A DNA stretch of 64,000 nucleotides from Pseudoalteromonas sp. T1lg23B (GCF_002964665.1 NZ_PQBZ01000013.1:124001-188000); one strand, 5' to 3'; shown: positions 33,930-43,427, counted from the first letter of the stretch. The notes: generated by a model from the letters alone, not told the origin. Program-made: numbers and translations.

Positions 33930-35897
33930 TTAGTGACCAAACTGAATACGCACACCGGCGTTCACAGTAAAGCCGTCGTTACGAGACCAAAGGTCTGTTG
34001 TCCAGCGGCCGCTTGGTGCTTGTTGTGGTAACAGCAAGCGCTCATCTTTGCTCTGTCTTACATCCAGAAGGTTTTCAGCGTTGATAAAGTAGCTGACTTT
34101 GCCCAAGGTAATTTGGCCGAGCAACCCTAAATGCCAATAGGCATCTCCTTTTTCACGGTAGGGGTTACCTTCAAGATGTTGTGTGCCGGTGTAGTATGCT
34201 TCAAAGCCTAATAAGTGACTCCCATGTTCTTCCCACATGATCACCGCTCCGGCTGAGTGTGTTGGAGTCAACGACAAGGGAGAGCGACCAGCACCAAAGA
34301 GAGTTTGCTTGGTCGCATCTGTGTATAAATAACTGCCCGTTATTTTTAGGTCATGCCAACGGTAACGCAGTAGTAATTCGGCACCGCGGATCTCACTTTG
34401 ACCCGGAGCGTTCACTAAACGTACGCGTTTATCAGTTGATTCGGTAAGCGGGTTGATAACCTCAAGCTCAGTGGCATTTTCTACGTCGGAGGAGAAAAGC
34501 GTAACGCTAGTCTCAACGTTTTCAAATACGTAACTCACATCTATTGACGCGGTGGTTGCATGTTCTTCTTCAAGGTTGTTTAGGGGTTCAAGGCGAGATA
34601 AACCTGCATCTTCAATATCTTCAATAAATGGTGTAGGCGCAAAGAAACCTTGGCCATAGCTGCCACGGATGGTCCAGTTACCGGGCCTATAAAGCACTGA
34701 CATTCTTGGGCTAAATTGCGTACCGTATTTGTTATGCCAATCAGTGCGAGCGCTGAATGAAATGGAAGTGTTGTCACTTGCCTCATAATCTACTTGAGAG
34801 AATAAGCCTGGCACTTGGTAGTGATAATCAAATGCTGAGAACTCATCAGAACTAAAGCGCTCTGACTGGTAAGCTACCCCCACAAGCCATGCGATATTAG
34901 CGCTGTATCCTGACAGACTTGATTCTAGTAAGTAACTATCATGATTGTCATTTTCATTAATGATGCCATACACATGAGTGTGCCTCTGCTCCATGGCTGA
35001 ACCACGCACATTGAAGTTAAGCTCCTCATTGACTGGTTGCTCAAAGGTAAAACCACTATCGAGTCTTAATGACTCTTGATCTTGTGCAAAGGGGGTGCCA
35101 TCGGGCGTCACTGCGCTCTTAGCTGTGCCGCCTTGTCGTTGTTCTTTCATTGCGCCGAAGGTGACGTAGAGGTTTGCGTCATTTTCCCCAGACCAATAAA
35201 AGCGAGGTCGAATAGTGGCTCGCTCATAACTTGCCATATCCAACCAGCCGTCGTTATCTAAGTCTTGTTGCTGCTGGTGGTGTGCGCCAGCGGTGATAGA
35301 GGCACGGAGTTCATGACTTAAAGGCGCGGCTAGGTAAGTGGTAATATCCTGTCCATTCTTTGATGTGGCATTAACGAGTACTTCGGCTTCTAGCTCATCT
35401 GAGGGAGTTCGAGAAATTAAGTTAACTACACCGCCTAGAGCGGAGCCGCCATATAACGAAGACGCCGAACCTTTAATGATTTCTACATTGGCCAGATCGG
35501 TAGGCGGAATTTGTAGTAAACCAATAGAGGCAACAGAACCTCCATACAGTGGTAAGCCATCACTGAGTAATTGTGTGTAGCGGCCATATAAGCTTTGTAG
35601 GCGGATATTGGCGCTACCAAGAGCTGGCGAAGTGTTTTGCACACGTACTCCACCTGTTTCAGCGACCAACATGGAAATATTGCCGGGTCGCATCAAGGCT
35701 TTTTCCTGAATTTCTTCGCCATTGATGATTTCAATCCGAGTGGCAGATTCGGTAACTATGCGACCAAGGCGCGAAGCCGTTACTTGGATTTTTTCAATTT
35801 TGTTATCATGTTCAGCATGATGGTCTTCACCCGCGTAGGGCGTTGAAGAGAGTAGCGCAGCAGACAGCGTAACTAAAGAGTATTTATTATTAAGCAT
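33930..35897 (-). CDS. TonB-dependent outer-membrane receptor
   Basis: 655-aa gated beta-barrel transporter. A signal peptide (about residues 1-23) is followed by a His-rich mature start (GEDHHAEHDNK), then a TonB-box-like KIEKIQVTAS. The plug domain (about 40-155) includes IEIIKGSASSLYGGSALGGV, and the barrel ends in RIQFGH. I start at ATG 35897, with GAGG 6 nt upstream; an earlier in-frame TTG has no better support. The His-rich N-terminus suggests a metal or metal-chelate substrate, but this is not proof. A small Cys-rich membrane protein gene lies directly upstream on the same strand. Confidence 0.9.
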   Translation of the reverse strand: MLNNKYSLVTLSAALLSSTPYAGEDHHAEHDNKIEKIQVTASRLGRIVTESATRIEIINGEEIQEKALMRPGNISMLVAETGGVRVQNTSPALGSANIRLQSLYGRYTQLLSDGLPLYGGSVASIGLLQIPPTDLANVEIIKGSASSLYGGSALGGVVNLISRTPSDELEAEVLVNATSKNGQDITTYLAAPLSHELRASITAGAHHQQQQDLDNDGWLDMASYERATIRPRFYWSGENDANLYVTFGAMKEQRQGGTAKSAVTPDGTPFAQDQESLRLDSGFTFEQPVNEELNFNVRGSAMEQRHTHVYGIINENDNHDSYLLESSLSGYSANIAWLVGVAYQSERFSSDEFSAFDYHYQVPGLFSQVDYEASDNTSISFSARTDWHNKYGTQFSPRMSVLYRPGNWTIRGSYGQGFFAPTPFIEDIEDAGLSRLEPLNNLEEEHATTASIDVSYVFENVETSVTLFSSDVENATELEVINPLTESTDKRVRLVNAPGQSEIRGAELLLRYRWHDLKITGSYLYTDATKQTLFGAGRSPLSLTPTHSAGAVIMWEEHGSHLLGFEAYYTGTQHLEGNPYREKGDAYWHLGLLGQITLGKVSYFINAENLLDVRQSKDERLLLPQQAPSGRWTTDLWSRNDGFTVNAGVRIQFGH

Positions 35898-35980
35898 TTT
35901 ATGCCTCAAGCTATATCAGTAATTAAGCCATATTCGCAATTACTGGTAAGAAAATAAGAGATAGTTTTTATTAACTGGAG

Positions 35981-36355
35981 CTACGAGATAAAAATTGGAG
36001 GACGATATAAGGAGGTTATAAATGCCCTTGTAGTGGCTGTATGCAGCGGTAATATAGACTCAACTAAACCCACTAAATTTGAATGCATAGAGATGTTTTC
36101 GATATAGAGAAAGCTGATACAAGTGTTTGCTGGGCAAATACATTGCTCTTCACAACACTCAACCTCACAACATCCATCCGAGTTTTGTGATGCAATATGT
36201 CCATCGTCCGAGGCTGTTAATACTTGTGCAGGCTCTGTGGTGTTCGCAACCATGCTATCGTTGATTAATATTATCGATGCGTGAGCCATTGACTGCGCGA
36301 CAAAGAACGCCAGCATCATTATCATAATTGTTAATCTTAACAATGGGTTGTACAT
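35981..36355 (-). CDS. Small Cys-rich membrane/secreted protein upstream of TonB receptor
   Basis: About 124 aa when started at ATG 36355. A hydrophobic N-terminal segment (LLRLTIMIMMLAFFVAQ) acts as signal or anchor. A central cluster of Cys and acidic residues follows (DGCCEVECCEEQCICPANTC), well suited to bind a soft metal. It resembles small proteins of the DUF2946-like kind seen beside copper-linked TonB receptors, but the match is by shape only. The reading frame stays open to 36664; the upstream part looks non-coding. It lies 83 bp before the receptor and is probably co-transcribed. Confidence 0.6.
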   Translation of the reverse strand: MYNPLLRLTIMIMMLAFFVAQSMAHASIILINDSMVANTTEPAQVLTASDDGHIASQNSDGCCEVECCEEQCICPANTCISFLYIENISMHSNLVGLVESILPLHTATTRAFITSLYRPPIFIS

Positions 36356-37621
36356 TGTATTCTCGAGTAAAGCTTGGCCTGCCATTGTAAGGAATTTTAC
36401 ATTGTATGTGAAGTAGGGAAAGTCAGTAGCCGAACTTTCTCTTAGATGAAACCAGACAAATATCTTTGATGGATGGAGTAAAGGGTTAGCACTGCACTGC
36501 CGAGTAATAAGGTATGACAATTTTAATCGCGTTATAAATCGTTGCAGTATCGCATAGGCAAAGCCACCATCGGTGAGCGAGAAACTCAAAAAGTGAAGTG
36601 TACCGCTGGTTAGTCGTGTTTTAGGTGGCCCTTCAATCGGGCTTTTAATGTACACCCTCTCCATATAGAAAAAGATTCATTACTGGGTAAACGTCCTTTC
36701 TTAGATTGGTTCGATTGTTGTTATCACAAACGCTATTACATATATTTTTACTGTTACCAAATATTTGATGGGCCAATTCAAGTCTTTGTCTTTTAAGATT
36801 ATTATAATCTAGTCATATTTCTGCAATATATCGTATGAATACTTATTTAATCAAATTAGAGTTAATATACTATTTTTCCTGATCTAATACTAAAAGCTAC
36901 TGCAGTTGGTTTACTTGCCCTGATACATTGCACGTAGGCTATGACACGTGCCAAGTAAGGTCTAGAACACCTTTGGGCGAGTGGGTTATTGTTTTAACTA
37001 AAATGATTAGCAAGCGAGTTATATGATCAGTTTTTTATTGTTCGCTTTTTGTGCAGAATATTTTGCTTTGCAAACCAATGAATAGCTAAGTTAGTGGCCA
37101 GTTGTGTGGGCTATAAAGATGAGATAAGGGTCTTGTTGATGTTGTCTGTATTTTTTTAGGGACTTGTAAATATTGACGGAAATAGCTTCCAATACAAGTG
37201 TATTTTCCTACAATTTATGAATTATAAAGACAATACAAGAGGGGAGGTGGAGTTTATTGTTATCGAGTTTGTGTATTGTATATTACAAGGAGGTAGGTTT
37301 TTGAAGCGTGTTTTTATAATAGGTATATGATTATATTGTTGCGTAAAACTATAAAGTCTAGCGTTTTAATATTAGTAGAAAGTGGACAATATATTGACAA
37401 TATTCAGGTTGTCGATAGTATATCTTAGTATGTTTGCTTAGTGCGCATATTTTGTCAAAATTGTTACACTGATTGAATAACATGGAATGCATTCAACGTA
37501 TACGTAAATAATTTAGACTTTCTTAGCATGTCAATAGGTAAATGGTAGATAAGAATATAGGCTATAAGTAGGTTGATTGTTGTAATGCGATAGCCATAAT
37601 GGCAATTCAAGGAGTACGTTG
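36356..37621. other. AT-rich intergenic region
   Basis: About 1.27 kb, very AT-rich compared with its neighbours. The part up to 36664 is open in frame with the upstream Cys-rich gene but has no codon or motif support. The rest has many stops in all frames, and I see no gene, tRNA or clear repeat. It may be a decayed or horizontally acquired segment or hold promoters for the genes on either side. Confidence 0.5.
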
Positions 37622-37843
37622 ATGCCAGAAAAGAGCAAGATAGCGCACATTAATATGAATATATTAATAGAAGTATTTTCTAAAGGTTATGAGATGGGGA
37701 CTCTAGACTCTCTAGATGGTATCCATATACGCAGTAACGAGGTGAAGCAGCGCTTTGAAGCGCAACTTTGCTCTTTGTTTTCAGACATTCTTGGTCAAGA
37801 TTACAGAGAAATAGGTCCATTGCATGAAGCTCCTAAGGAATGA
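37622..37843 (+). CDS. Small hypothetical protein of 73 aa
   Basis: An ORF with a good ribosome-binding site (AAGGAG, 7 nt before ATG 37622). The product is acidic and soluble in character (MPEKSKIAHINMNILIEVFS...), with no signal peptide, membrane segment or Cys pair. It is followed by a hairpin that could be its terminator. No family recognised; the ribosome-binding site and terminator support a real gene. Confidence 0.55.
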   Translation: MPEKSKIAHINMNILIEVFSKGYEMGTLDSLDGIHIRSNEVKQRFEAQLCSLFSDILGQDYREIGPLHEAPKE

Positions 37844-37844
37844 C

Positions 37845-37878
37845 CGCACTATTAGCCATATTAACTAATAGCGCGGTT
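37845..37878. terminator. Hairpin between the 73-aa gene and the redoxin gene
   Basis: Inverted repeat ACCGC(A)CTATTAG / CTAATAG(C)GCGGT with a 9-nt loop between convergent genes; no strong U run. Confidence 0.6.
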
Positions 37879-37885
37879 AACCAAG

Positions 37886-38836
37886 TTAGAATTTACTGCC
37901 TCTTTTATCGATAATACCAAGCTTGTTTACCTCTATTTTATAAGGCGTAGAGTAAACGTTGTAGGCTTTGAATATTTCGTTGTCTTGGTCGAAAATGATC
38001 GGTAGATCCAGAGCGAACTTATCAGCAAATTGCTTTACATAGTTGGCATCAACATAAAAGGAATTTGCAATACCCACCCAAAGATCCTCAGAATTATTCT
38101 CGATTTGTTTTTTAAGCTGCTCAAGTTGCGCAGCACAGTTTGGAAATTTTGGCATGGGGCATAAAGAATCCATGAATACCAAGTTAAGCTTTTGACCATG
38201 TTCCAACTTTGCTAACAAAGACTGACTATCCAGTTTGTCATTTGTTATTGTGGTTTTGGCAAAATGTGCGATTGGGTCACCAACTTTTATGTGTTTGAGC
38301 AATTTTACATCTTTAACATGCGTGGCCTCTTTAGTGGCGGGTTCTGTCTTTGCTGACACATCCGGTTGCGCCTTATTTGTTTTTAGGCCTAAATGCTGCT
38401 TTAACTCGTCGGTGTTACCAGAGAAAGTGATTTCATCATTTTGAACCAGCACATGGTAAGGTCTATCCCATACACCCATTTTGCGCATTAAGGTGAGCTC
38501 TTTATCCAACACCAGAGGTTTTATTTGTGGGAAATACCCTTGGAATTTTTTGATTTGTACTTCGGTAACATTGAACTGTGGCTGTATCCAAACACGTTTA
38601 GTGGAAGTTAAAAATGAATTTGGCAGTACTTTTTCAATATCAACATCTCCGCCACCATTATACATGGCCCAAATATCAGAAAAGATAAAGTGAGTTGTCT
38701 GTTTATGGTCAATGGCGATAACATTACCATCTACAGTTTGTAGCGTACTTAGTTGTAGCTCCTTTGGCAAAGCACTATCAGCGGCGTAACTCATGGCGGC
38801 TGTGAATGGTAATAAGAGTAGGATCAGAAATTTCAT
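37886..38836 (-). CDS. Periplasmic thioredoxin-fold protein lacking CxxC
   Basis: 316 aa. A signal peptide covers residues 1-18 (MKFLILLLLPFTAAMSYA). The C-terminal ~120 residues look like a redoxin/AhpC-type thioredoxin fold (LNLVFMDSLCPMP..., LPIIFDQDNEIFKAYNVYSTPY), with Pro before the last strands. The active-site region reads SLCPMPKFPNC, so the two Cys are spaced C-x7-C rather than CxxC. The N-terminal half (about 20-160) is a separate domain with no CxxC. The start at 38836 has GGAG upstream and follows the TlpA-like gene by one base. Third gene of the thiol cassette. Confidence 0.75.
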   Translation of the reverse strand: MKFLILLLLPFTAAMSYAADSALPKELQLSTLQTVDGNVIAIDHKQTTHFIFSDIWAMYNGGGDVDIEKVLPNSFLTSTKRVWIQPQFNVTEVQIKKFQGYFPQIKPLVLDKELTLMRKMGVWDRPYHVLVQNDEITFSGNTDELKQHLGLKTNKAQPDVSAKTEPATKEATHVKDVKLLKHIKVGDPIAHFAKTTITNDKLDSQSLLAKLEHGQKLNLVFMDSLCPMPKFPNCAAQLEQLKKQIENNSEDLWVGIANSFYVDANYVKQFADKFALDLPIIFDQDNEIFKAYNVYSTPYKIEVNKLGIIDKRGSKF

Positions 38837-38837
38837 C

Positions 38838-39371
38838 TTATTCTCCTTGTAAGTGTGTTTGCGACGAAGCTTTGGCTGCAAGTTTATTTAACGTTTCATC
38901 TAGCTCATCAGATACTAAGAAAGTGCGATACGCAATTTTTCCTTGTTTGTTGATCACAACATGATGGGGGGTGCCCAAAACACCATAGTCTTGTGTAATA
39001 TGCCCTTTTTTGTCGAATACAGTAGGTAATTGATAGTTTTCTTGAGTGTATAGTTTGGTAATGTTCTCGATTGAGTCGTTTAAACCAATATTAATTGCAA
39101 CCACTTCCACATCTTGGCCTAAGCGGTCAAATGTGTTTTGTAGGTGGTGCATCTCAGCAATACAGTAACTACACCAAGTAGACCAAAACTTGAGGTATAC
39201 AGCTTTTTTACCTTTAAATTCACTGAGTGATAGTTTTTTGCCATCCAGTGTTGTTACTTCAAAGTTGGGAGCAATATCACCTACTTGGGGTGCTTTTGCC
39301 ATTGCAGAGGTAATACCAAAACACAGTAATACAGCCGTAATTTTTAGGGTATGAATGATCTTCATAAACAT
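38838..39371 (-). CDS. TlpA/ResA-like periplasmic thiol-disulfide oxidoreductase
   Basis: About 177 aa. A signal peptide/anchor ends near residue 25 (TSAMAKA). The thioredoxin domain has FWSTWCSYCIAEMHHL, an active-site CxxC (C-S-Y-C), GVLGTPHHVVI with the cis-Pro, and the APNFEVTTLDGKKLSLSEF start of the TlpA/ResA group. Reductants of this type keep periplasmic Cys reduced, for example during cytochrome c or metalloenzyme maturation, and draw electrons through a CcdA/DsbD membrane protein. That protein is the next gene upstream, which is frameshifted here. Confidence 0.88.
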   Translation of the reverse strand: MFMKIIHTLKITAVLLCFGITSAMAKAPQVGDIAPNFEVTTLDGKKLSLSEFKGKKAVYLKFWSTWCSYCIAEMHHLQNTFDRLGQDVEVVAINIGLNDSIENITKLYTQENYQLPTVFDKKGHITQDYGVLGTPHHVVINKQGKIAYRTFLVSDELDETLNKLAAKASSQTHLQGE

Positions 39372-39381
39372 AAATAATTTC

Positions 39382-40061
39382 CTATAGGACTTGTAGAATA
39401 AAATAGATAGATACACCCACCATTGCAGATGCCATCACAATATTTGAAATGCGTAGCCATGGGCCTGAGCGCGGCAGTAGGTTTATAAAACCGCTTAGAC
39501 TACCGGCTAAAATGAGTAGGATGCTCATACCCAATGCAAACAAAAACATACTGACTGAGCCAAGTACAGCATCTCCTTGGGCTGCTACGTACATGAGGAG
39601 CATTCCCAATATTGGAGAGGTACAAGGTGCCATCACAAGCCCAGAAAGCGCGCCAGAAACAAAGACATTTAAATGCTTGGATTTTAAGTTTGGCGTGAGT
39701 GAAACACCAAGATGAGGGAGCTTTATCCAACCCATTATCCACATTGCCATCACCAGACAAAACACCGCGACAAATGACAAGGTAGCAGGATGAGAGCGAC
39801 CGAACCAAAAACCTGTCCTGATTTTCCTGCCAGCATGCCAAGTCCAGCATATACAACCGCTAATCCGAACACATAGCTGAAGGATAAATAGCAGCTCTGC
39901 TTGCTTGTTTTAGCATGACTCCCAATGACTGAAACAGTGATGGGGATCATGGGATAAATACAAGGAGTTAAACTGGTGAGTAATCCAGCTACAAATATTA
40001 GCCCCATGATGGTGATAGAGATTTCGCCACTCATTAAGGCTGTTTGAATCATGTCGTTCAT
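39382..40061 (-). pseudogene. CcdA/DsbD-like membrane electron carrier, frameshifted
   Basis: Two overlapping frames together encode one CcdA/DsbD-transmembrane-type protein. The first part (from 40061) has FVAGLLTSLTPCIYPMIPIT, with the characteristic first active Cys after a Pro, and SYVFGLAVVYAGLGMLAGKSG. The second part (to 39382) has SGALSGLVMAPCTSPILGML, with the second active Cys, and LFALGMSILLILAGS. The frame is lost at a five-A run on the plus strand (39807-39811); one extra base would restore continuous homology (Q-V-F-W-F-G-R-S-H-P). It may be a sequencing error, a phase-variable tract, or a recent mutation. Without it the TlpA-like partner would lack its electron source. Confidence 0.8.
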
Positions 40062-40545
40062 GACCTTCCATGCTCCGGTATCTTGATTGTTGGTACGAAA
40101 TGTAAGGTACAGTACTTTTTCGACGAGCCAATCAAATACTCTTTAAATTATCCTAATATTTTATTTTATATAAATTTCATATGAATATATCCTTAACTAT
40201 CAATGGTATGCGGTTTTTGCTGGGGTGGTCATGTGCGATGAAGATCTGAACCTATTTATCGCTACGTTATCAATAGCCAAAATGTATACCTTGCTATTCA
40301 TTGCCAGTTAGTTTGTGGTTACTGTTAGGCGTCATTAGGGGGAAGAAAAACATCAAGGTGGTATGTGCTTTTTGTGTGGGTATTTAGCCTGTATTAACCT
40401 TAGCTACTCTCATCAGAGATTGCTGGCATAGCTAACATAAAGTGAATGAAAAAGTGATGGGCGTTGCTAGAGAGTGTAGGGAACGATGTTCAGGCTAAGC
40501 CCATGGCAGGTTTGCTTAGCTTATCCTGAACATGAATCTGACTAT
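40062..40545. other. Intergenic region between the thiol cassette and the FAH-family gene
   Basis: About 480 bp with no gene. A hairpin (GTTCAGG...CCTGAAC plus CTAAGC/GCTTAG, 40478-40531) lies close to the end of the FAH-family gene and could terminate it. The promoter of the thiol cassette should be near 40070-40200, which is AT-rich. Confidence 0.4.
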
Positions 40546-41532
40546 TTACTGTTGATATTGGACAACACGTTGCTTGATTTGGCCAAAAATAGACTGACCC
40601 GCTGGGTCGAGCATTTCGATAGAAACGGTGTCATCAAAACTCATAAAGGGCGTTTGAGCCTCGCCACTTTCAATCACCTCTAGCATGCGCTTTTCGGCTA
40701 AGCAGCTTGAGCCTGCACTGCGATCATAGTTGGAAATTGTACCTGAGCCTATTATGCTTCCCGCTGTCATATGTCTGGTTTTTGCAGCATGTGCAATGAT
40801 AGTAGGGAAATCAAATGTCATGTCTACACCACAATTTGGCGACCCAAATAGTTCATCATTGAGATGAGTAACTAAAGGCAATAAAACTTTACCGCCATCC
40901 CAATGTTGCTCTAGCTCATCAGGAGTCACTGCAACAGGAGAAAAGGCACTTGCTGGTTTACTGTTGAAAAAGCCGAAGCCTTTAGCCAACTCGTTCGGTA
41001 TCAAGTTTCTTAAAGACACATCATTGACCAACATGATGAGTTTGATATGGTCTTTGGCTTGCTCTGGCGTAACGCCCATTGGCACGTCGTCAGTAATGAC
41101 AGCCACTTCAGATTCAAAGTCTATACCCCAATCAGTACTGGCTAATTCGATATTATCTCTTGGACCAATAAATGCGTCTGAACCACCTTGATAAATCAAT
41201 GGATCGGTCCAAAAAGTGTCTGGCATCTGCGCACCGCGCGCCTTACGAACCAGTTCGACATGATTTACATATGCGCTACCGTCGGCCCATTGATAAGCTC
41301 GGGGCAGAGGAGATTCGCAGTCTGTCTGTTCAAATGCAAAGCTATTTTCCACTTGGTTTGCATTTAACTGTTTATAAATATCATTCAGCTTCGGCTCAAT
41401 AGCTTGCCAATTATCAATTGCGTATTGCATGGTTGGAGCTATATTCGATACTTCGACGGCGCGTGTGAGGTCTTTTGAGACAACAACCAGTTTACCATCA
41501 CGACTATTGTTTTTGAGTGAGGCTAGTTTCAT
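40546..41532 (-). CDS. Fumarylacetoacetate hydrolase family protein
   Basis: 328 aa. The FAH fold is recognised by WGIDFESEVAVITDDVP with Glu metal ligands, LVNDVSLRNLIPNE, FFNSKPASAFSPVAVTPDEL and MTAGSIIGSGTISN. The family cleaves C-C bonds in 2,4-dioxo acids such as fumarylacetoacetate, with a divalent metal. The start is at 41532 (AAAGGAG upstream); an earlier frame start at 41583 has no such site. No other tyrosine-catabolism gene adjoins it, so the substrate is open. Confidence 0.88.
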   Translation of the reverse strand: MKLASLKNNSRDGKLVVVSKDLTRAVEVSNIAPTMQYAIDNWQAIEPKLNDIYKQLNANQVENSFAFEQTDCESPLPRAYQWADGSAYVNHVELVRKARGAQMPDTFWTDPLIYQGGSDAFIGPRDNIELASTDWGIDFESEVAVITDDVPMGVTPEQAKDHIKLIMLVNDVSLRNLIPNELAKGFGFFNSKPASAFSPVAVTPDELEQHWDGGKVLLPLVTHLNDELFGSPNCGVDMTFDFPTIIAHAAKTRHMTAGSIIGSGTISNYDRSAGSSCLAEKRMLEVIESGEAQTPFMSFDDTVSIEMLDPAGQSIFGQIKQRVVQYQQ

Positions 41533-41590
41533 TACAACTCCTTTGTTGTTTACATTATTTTCGGGTAAAAACGATATGAACACGCTCTAA

Positions 41591-42352
41591 CTATGTGTTT
41601 GAGAGCGCTTTTGAGTCACTACTATCGGTTTGTTGCTTGGTGACGAGCTTACTAAATATAAGACCTAGCTCAAAAAGCACTAGCATGGGGATGGCAAGCA
41701 TGGTTTGTGATAGAACATCTGGTGGTGTTAGAAGCATCGAAATAGCAAATGCGCCCACCACAATATACGGTCGGTGCTTTTTTAAATCATCAGCAGAGGT
41801 AATACCTGACCAGCAAAGCAGCATAGTGGCAATCGGGATCTCAAATACGATTCCAAATGCGAAAAACATCTTGATGACAAAGCTCAAGTAGCTACTAATA
41901 TCGGGTGTAAGGGCAATAACATCAGGGCCAACGCTTGCGAAAAACTCAAATATAACTGGAAATACAATGTAATAGCTAAACGCTATGCCACTGTAGAATA
42001 AAACGATGCTTGAGACTAACATGGGGATCAGAATACGTTTTTCCGTGCCGTAGAGCCCAGGAGCAATAAACCCCCAGCATTGATGTAAAATATAGGGGAT
42101 GACCGCGAACACAGAAACGAGCAGTGTTAATTTGAAAGGGGCGAAAAATGGTGCTGTTACGTCGGTTGCAATCATGGTGTTTTCTATCGGCAGGCTAGTT
42201 GCAAGTGGTGCTGCTACGAAACTATAGATATCGTTGCTAAAGCCAACCAGCATAACGAAAACGATTAAAACAGCGGCCAAGATCCTGACTAAGCGATTAC
42301 GAACTTCAACGAGATGTTCAATAATTGTTTGTTTATTTGCTTTGTGACCCAT
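41591..42352 (-). CDS. tatC: Sec-independent protein translocase TatC
   Basis: 253-aa polytopic membrane protein, the signal-recognition core of the twin-arginine pathway. The start has HLVEVRNRLVRILAAVL; later segments are FAPFKLTLLVSVFAVIPYILHQ, CWGFIAPGLYGTEKRIL and AFGIVFEIPIATMLLCWSGI, with six helices. It overlaps tatB by 20 bp and is last in tatABC. The C-terminal tail is short and acidic. Confidence 0.97.
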   Translation of the reverse strand: MGHKANKQTIIEHLVEVRNRLVRILAAVLIVFVMLVGFSNDIYSFVAAPLATSLPIENTMIATDVTAPFFAPFKLTLLVSVFAVIPYILHQCWGFIAPGLYGTEKRILIPMLVSSIVLFYSGIAFSYYIVFPVIFEFFASVGPDVIALTPDISSYLSFVIKMFFAFGIVFEIPIATMLLCWSGITSADDLKKHRPYIVVGAFAISMLLTPPDVLSQTMLAIPMLVLFELGLIFSKLVTKQQTDSSDSKALSNT

Positions 42353-42641
42353 TTGGATTTTCCCTGTGTTGCGGCTGTCTCAAATCCACTTTAGTGAGAT
42401 CTTGCAAAGAATGTTGTATGTCGGGCACTTTGAAATTACTCCGTAACTCAGCCGCTTTACGTAAGTTCTCTTTCAACTCCAAGCTATGAAGGTCTTCATT
42501 TAACTCGGTTTGAATCGAACTCATCATGCTTTTGGCTTTATTAATCCAGCGCAATACCGTGCGAATCGCAATTGGGAGTCGCTCAGGTCCCAACACAATT
42601 AGGCCTACTACGAAAACAACCATTAACTCCCAAATGCCCAT
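42333..42641 (-). CDS. tatB: Sec-independent protein translocase TatB
   Basis: 102 aa. An N-terminal helix (MGIWELMVVFVVGLIVLGPERLP) is followed by an amphipathic helix and a charged tail, which is the TatB pattern; the Glu at residue 5 and the GPERLP hinge distinguish it from TatA. It pairs with TatC to bind twin-arginine signals. It is shorter than E. coli TatB (171 aa), mainly in the tail. Confidence 0.95.
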   Translation of the reverse strand: MGIWELMVVFVVGLIVLGPERLPIAIRTVLRWINKAKSMMSSIQTELNEDLHSLELKENLRKAAELRSNFKVPDIQHSLQDLTKVDLRQPQHRENPNGSQSK

Positions 42642-42643
42642 AA

Positions 42644-42895
42644 CTATGCCTTTTGCTTAAGCGCTTCTTGTTGAACCGATGGTGCTTCTTTTTTATCATT
42701 TTGCTCTATAAAGTTGGCATCCGGTGCCGGTACTTTATCATCGCTGTGCTTTCCATCATCCATTGCTTGTTTAAAGCCTTTTAAAGCACCGCCTAAATCA
42801 GAACCCAAATTTTTCAATTTCTTAGTACCGAATAGAAGTACAATGATTGCCAAAACGATCAGCAGTTGCCAAATGCTAACTCCACCTATACCCAT
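42644..42895 (-). CDS. tatA: Sec-independent protein translocase TatA
   Basis: 83 aa. The start [42 protein letters not shown] gives the TatA membrane helix, FGTKKL hinge and amphipathic helix. TatA oligomers open the path for folded proteins. First gene of tatABC, with 2 bases between tatA and tatB. Confidence 0.96.
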   Translation of the reverse strand: MGIGGVSIWQLLIVLAIIVLLFGTKKLKNLGSDLGGALKGFKQAMDDGKHSDDKVPAPDANFIEQNDKKEAPSVQQEALKQKA

Positions 42896-43427
42896 AGTTA
42901 TCTCCTTAAATGTGTTGTTGCAAAATATATGGTTTTTCTTGTATTACCTGACATTACTCAATGCGCAATGATGCGCAAGCACACGCGGACAAGGTCTAAG
43001 TGTGAGTCCACCAAAGGTGAGTAAAAGTAACTTTTTAGATGATTTATGAAAATACGCGGCTAAGGTATCACCATCGGAATTATGAAGTCAATTACCCAGC
43101 TGAAGGTTTAATATTAAATTATTATATTAATTTTTTGTTACAGTTTTATCGTTGAAGCACGGGGGTTTTGATAAAAGATCTCACACATGAGATGTTTTGT
43201 GGAATGTAGATAATGTATGCTGAAATGCCTCGCAACTTAAGATTTGATAGGGGGTTAGCATGTATTGCTCTCAGGGATAGGGAATACAACTCAATTTTGA
43301 ATTGGAATGAAAAAGTAAATTTTTGTTGACTTATCGTTGCACAATCGTTTAGTTTTTACCCGCTAGCCAGCATAGGTAGCCCTCACATTAGAATTTAACA
43401 GCTTATTTCAAATAAAAGAACTTAGAC
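42896..43427. other. Intergenic region between tatA and the symporter gene
   Basis: About 530 bp with divergent promoters expected on both sides. A TTGACT at 43326 is a plausible -35 for the symporter, but its -10 is poor. No gene, tRNA or repeat seen. Confidence 0.4.

Noticed and set aside
36356-36664. An extended coding region upstream of the Cys-rich protein
   Set aside because: The frame is open but has no signal or domain features and no ribosome-binding site at its upstream starts; the hydrophobic N-terminus begins at 36355.
39500-39856. A separate minus-strand protein overlapping the CcdA-like gene
   Set aside because: It is the third frame across the frameshifted gene and shows no membrane-protein pattern of its own.
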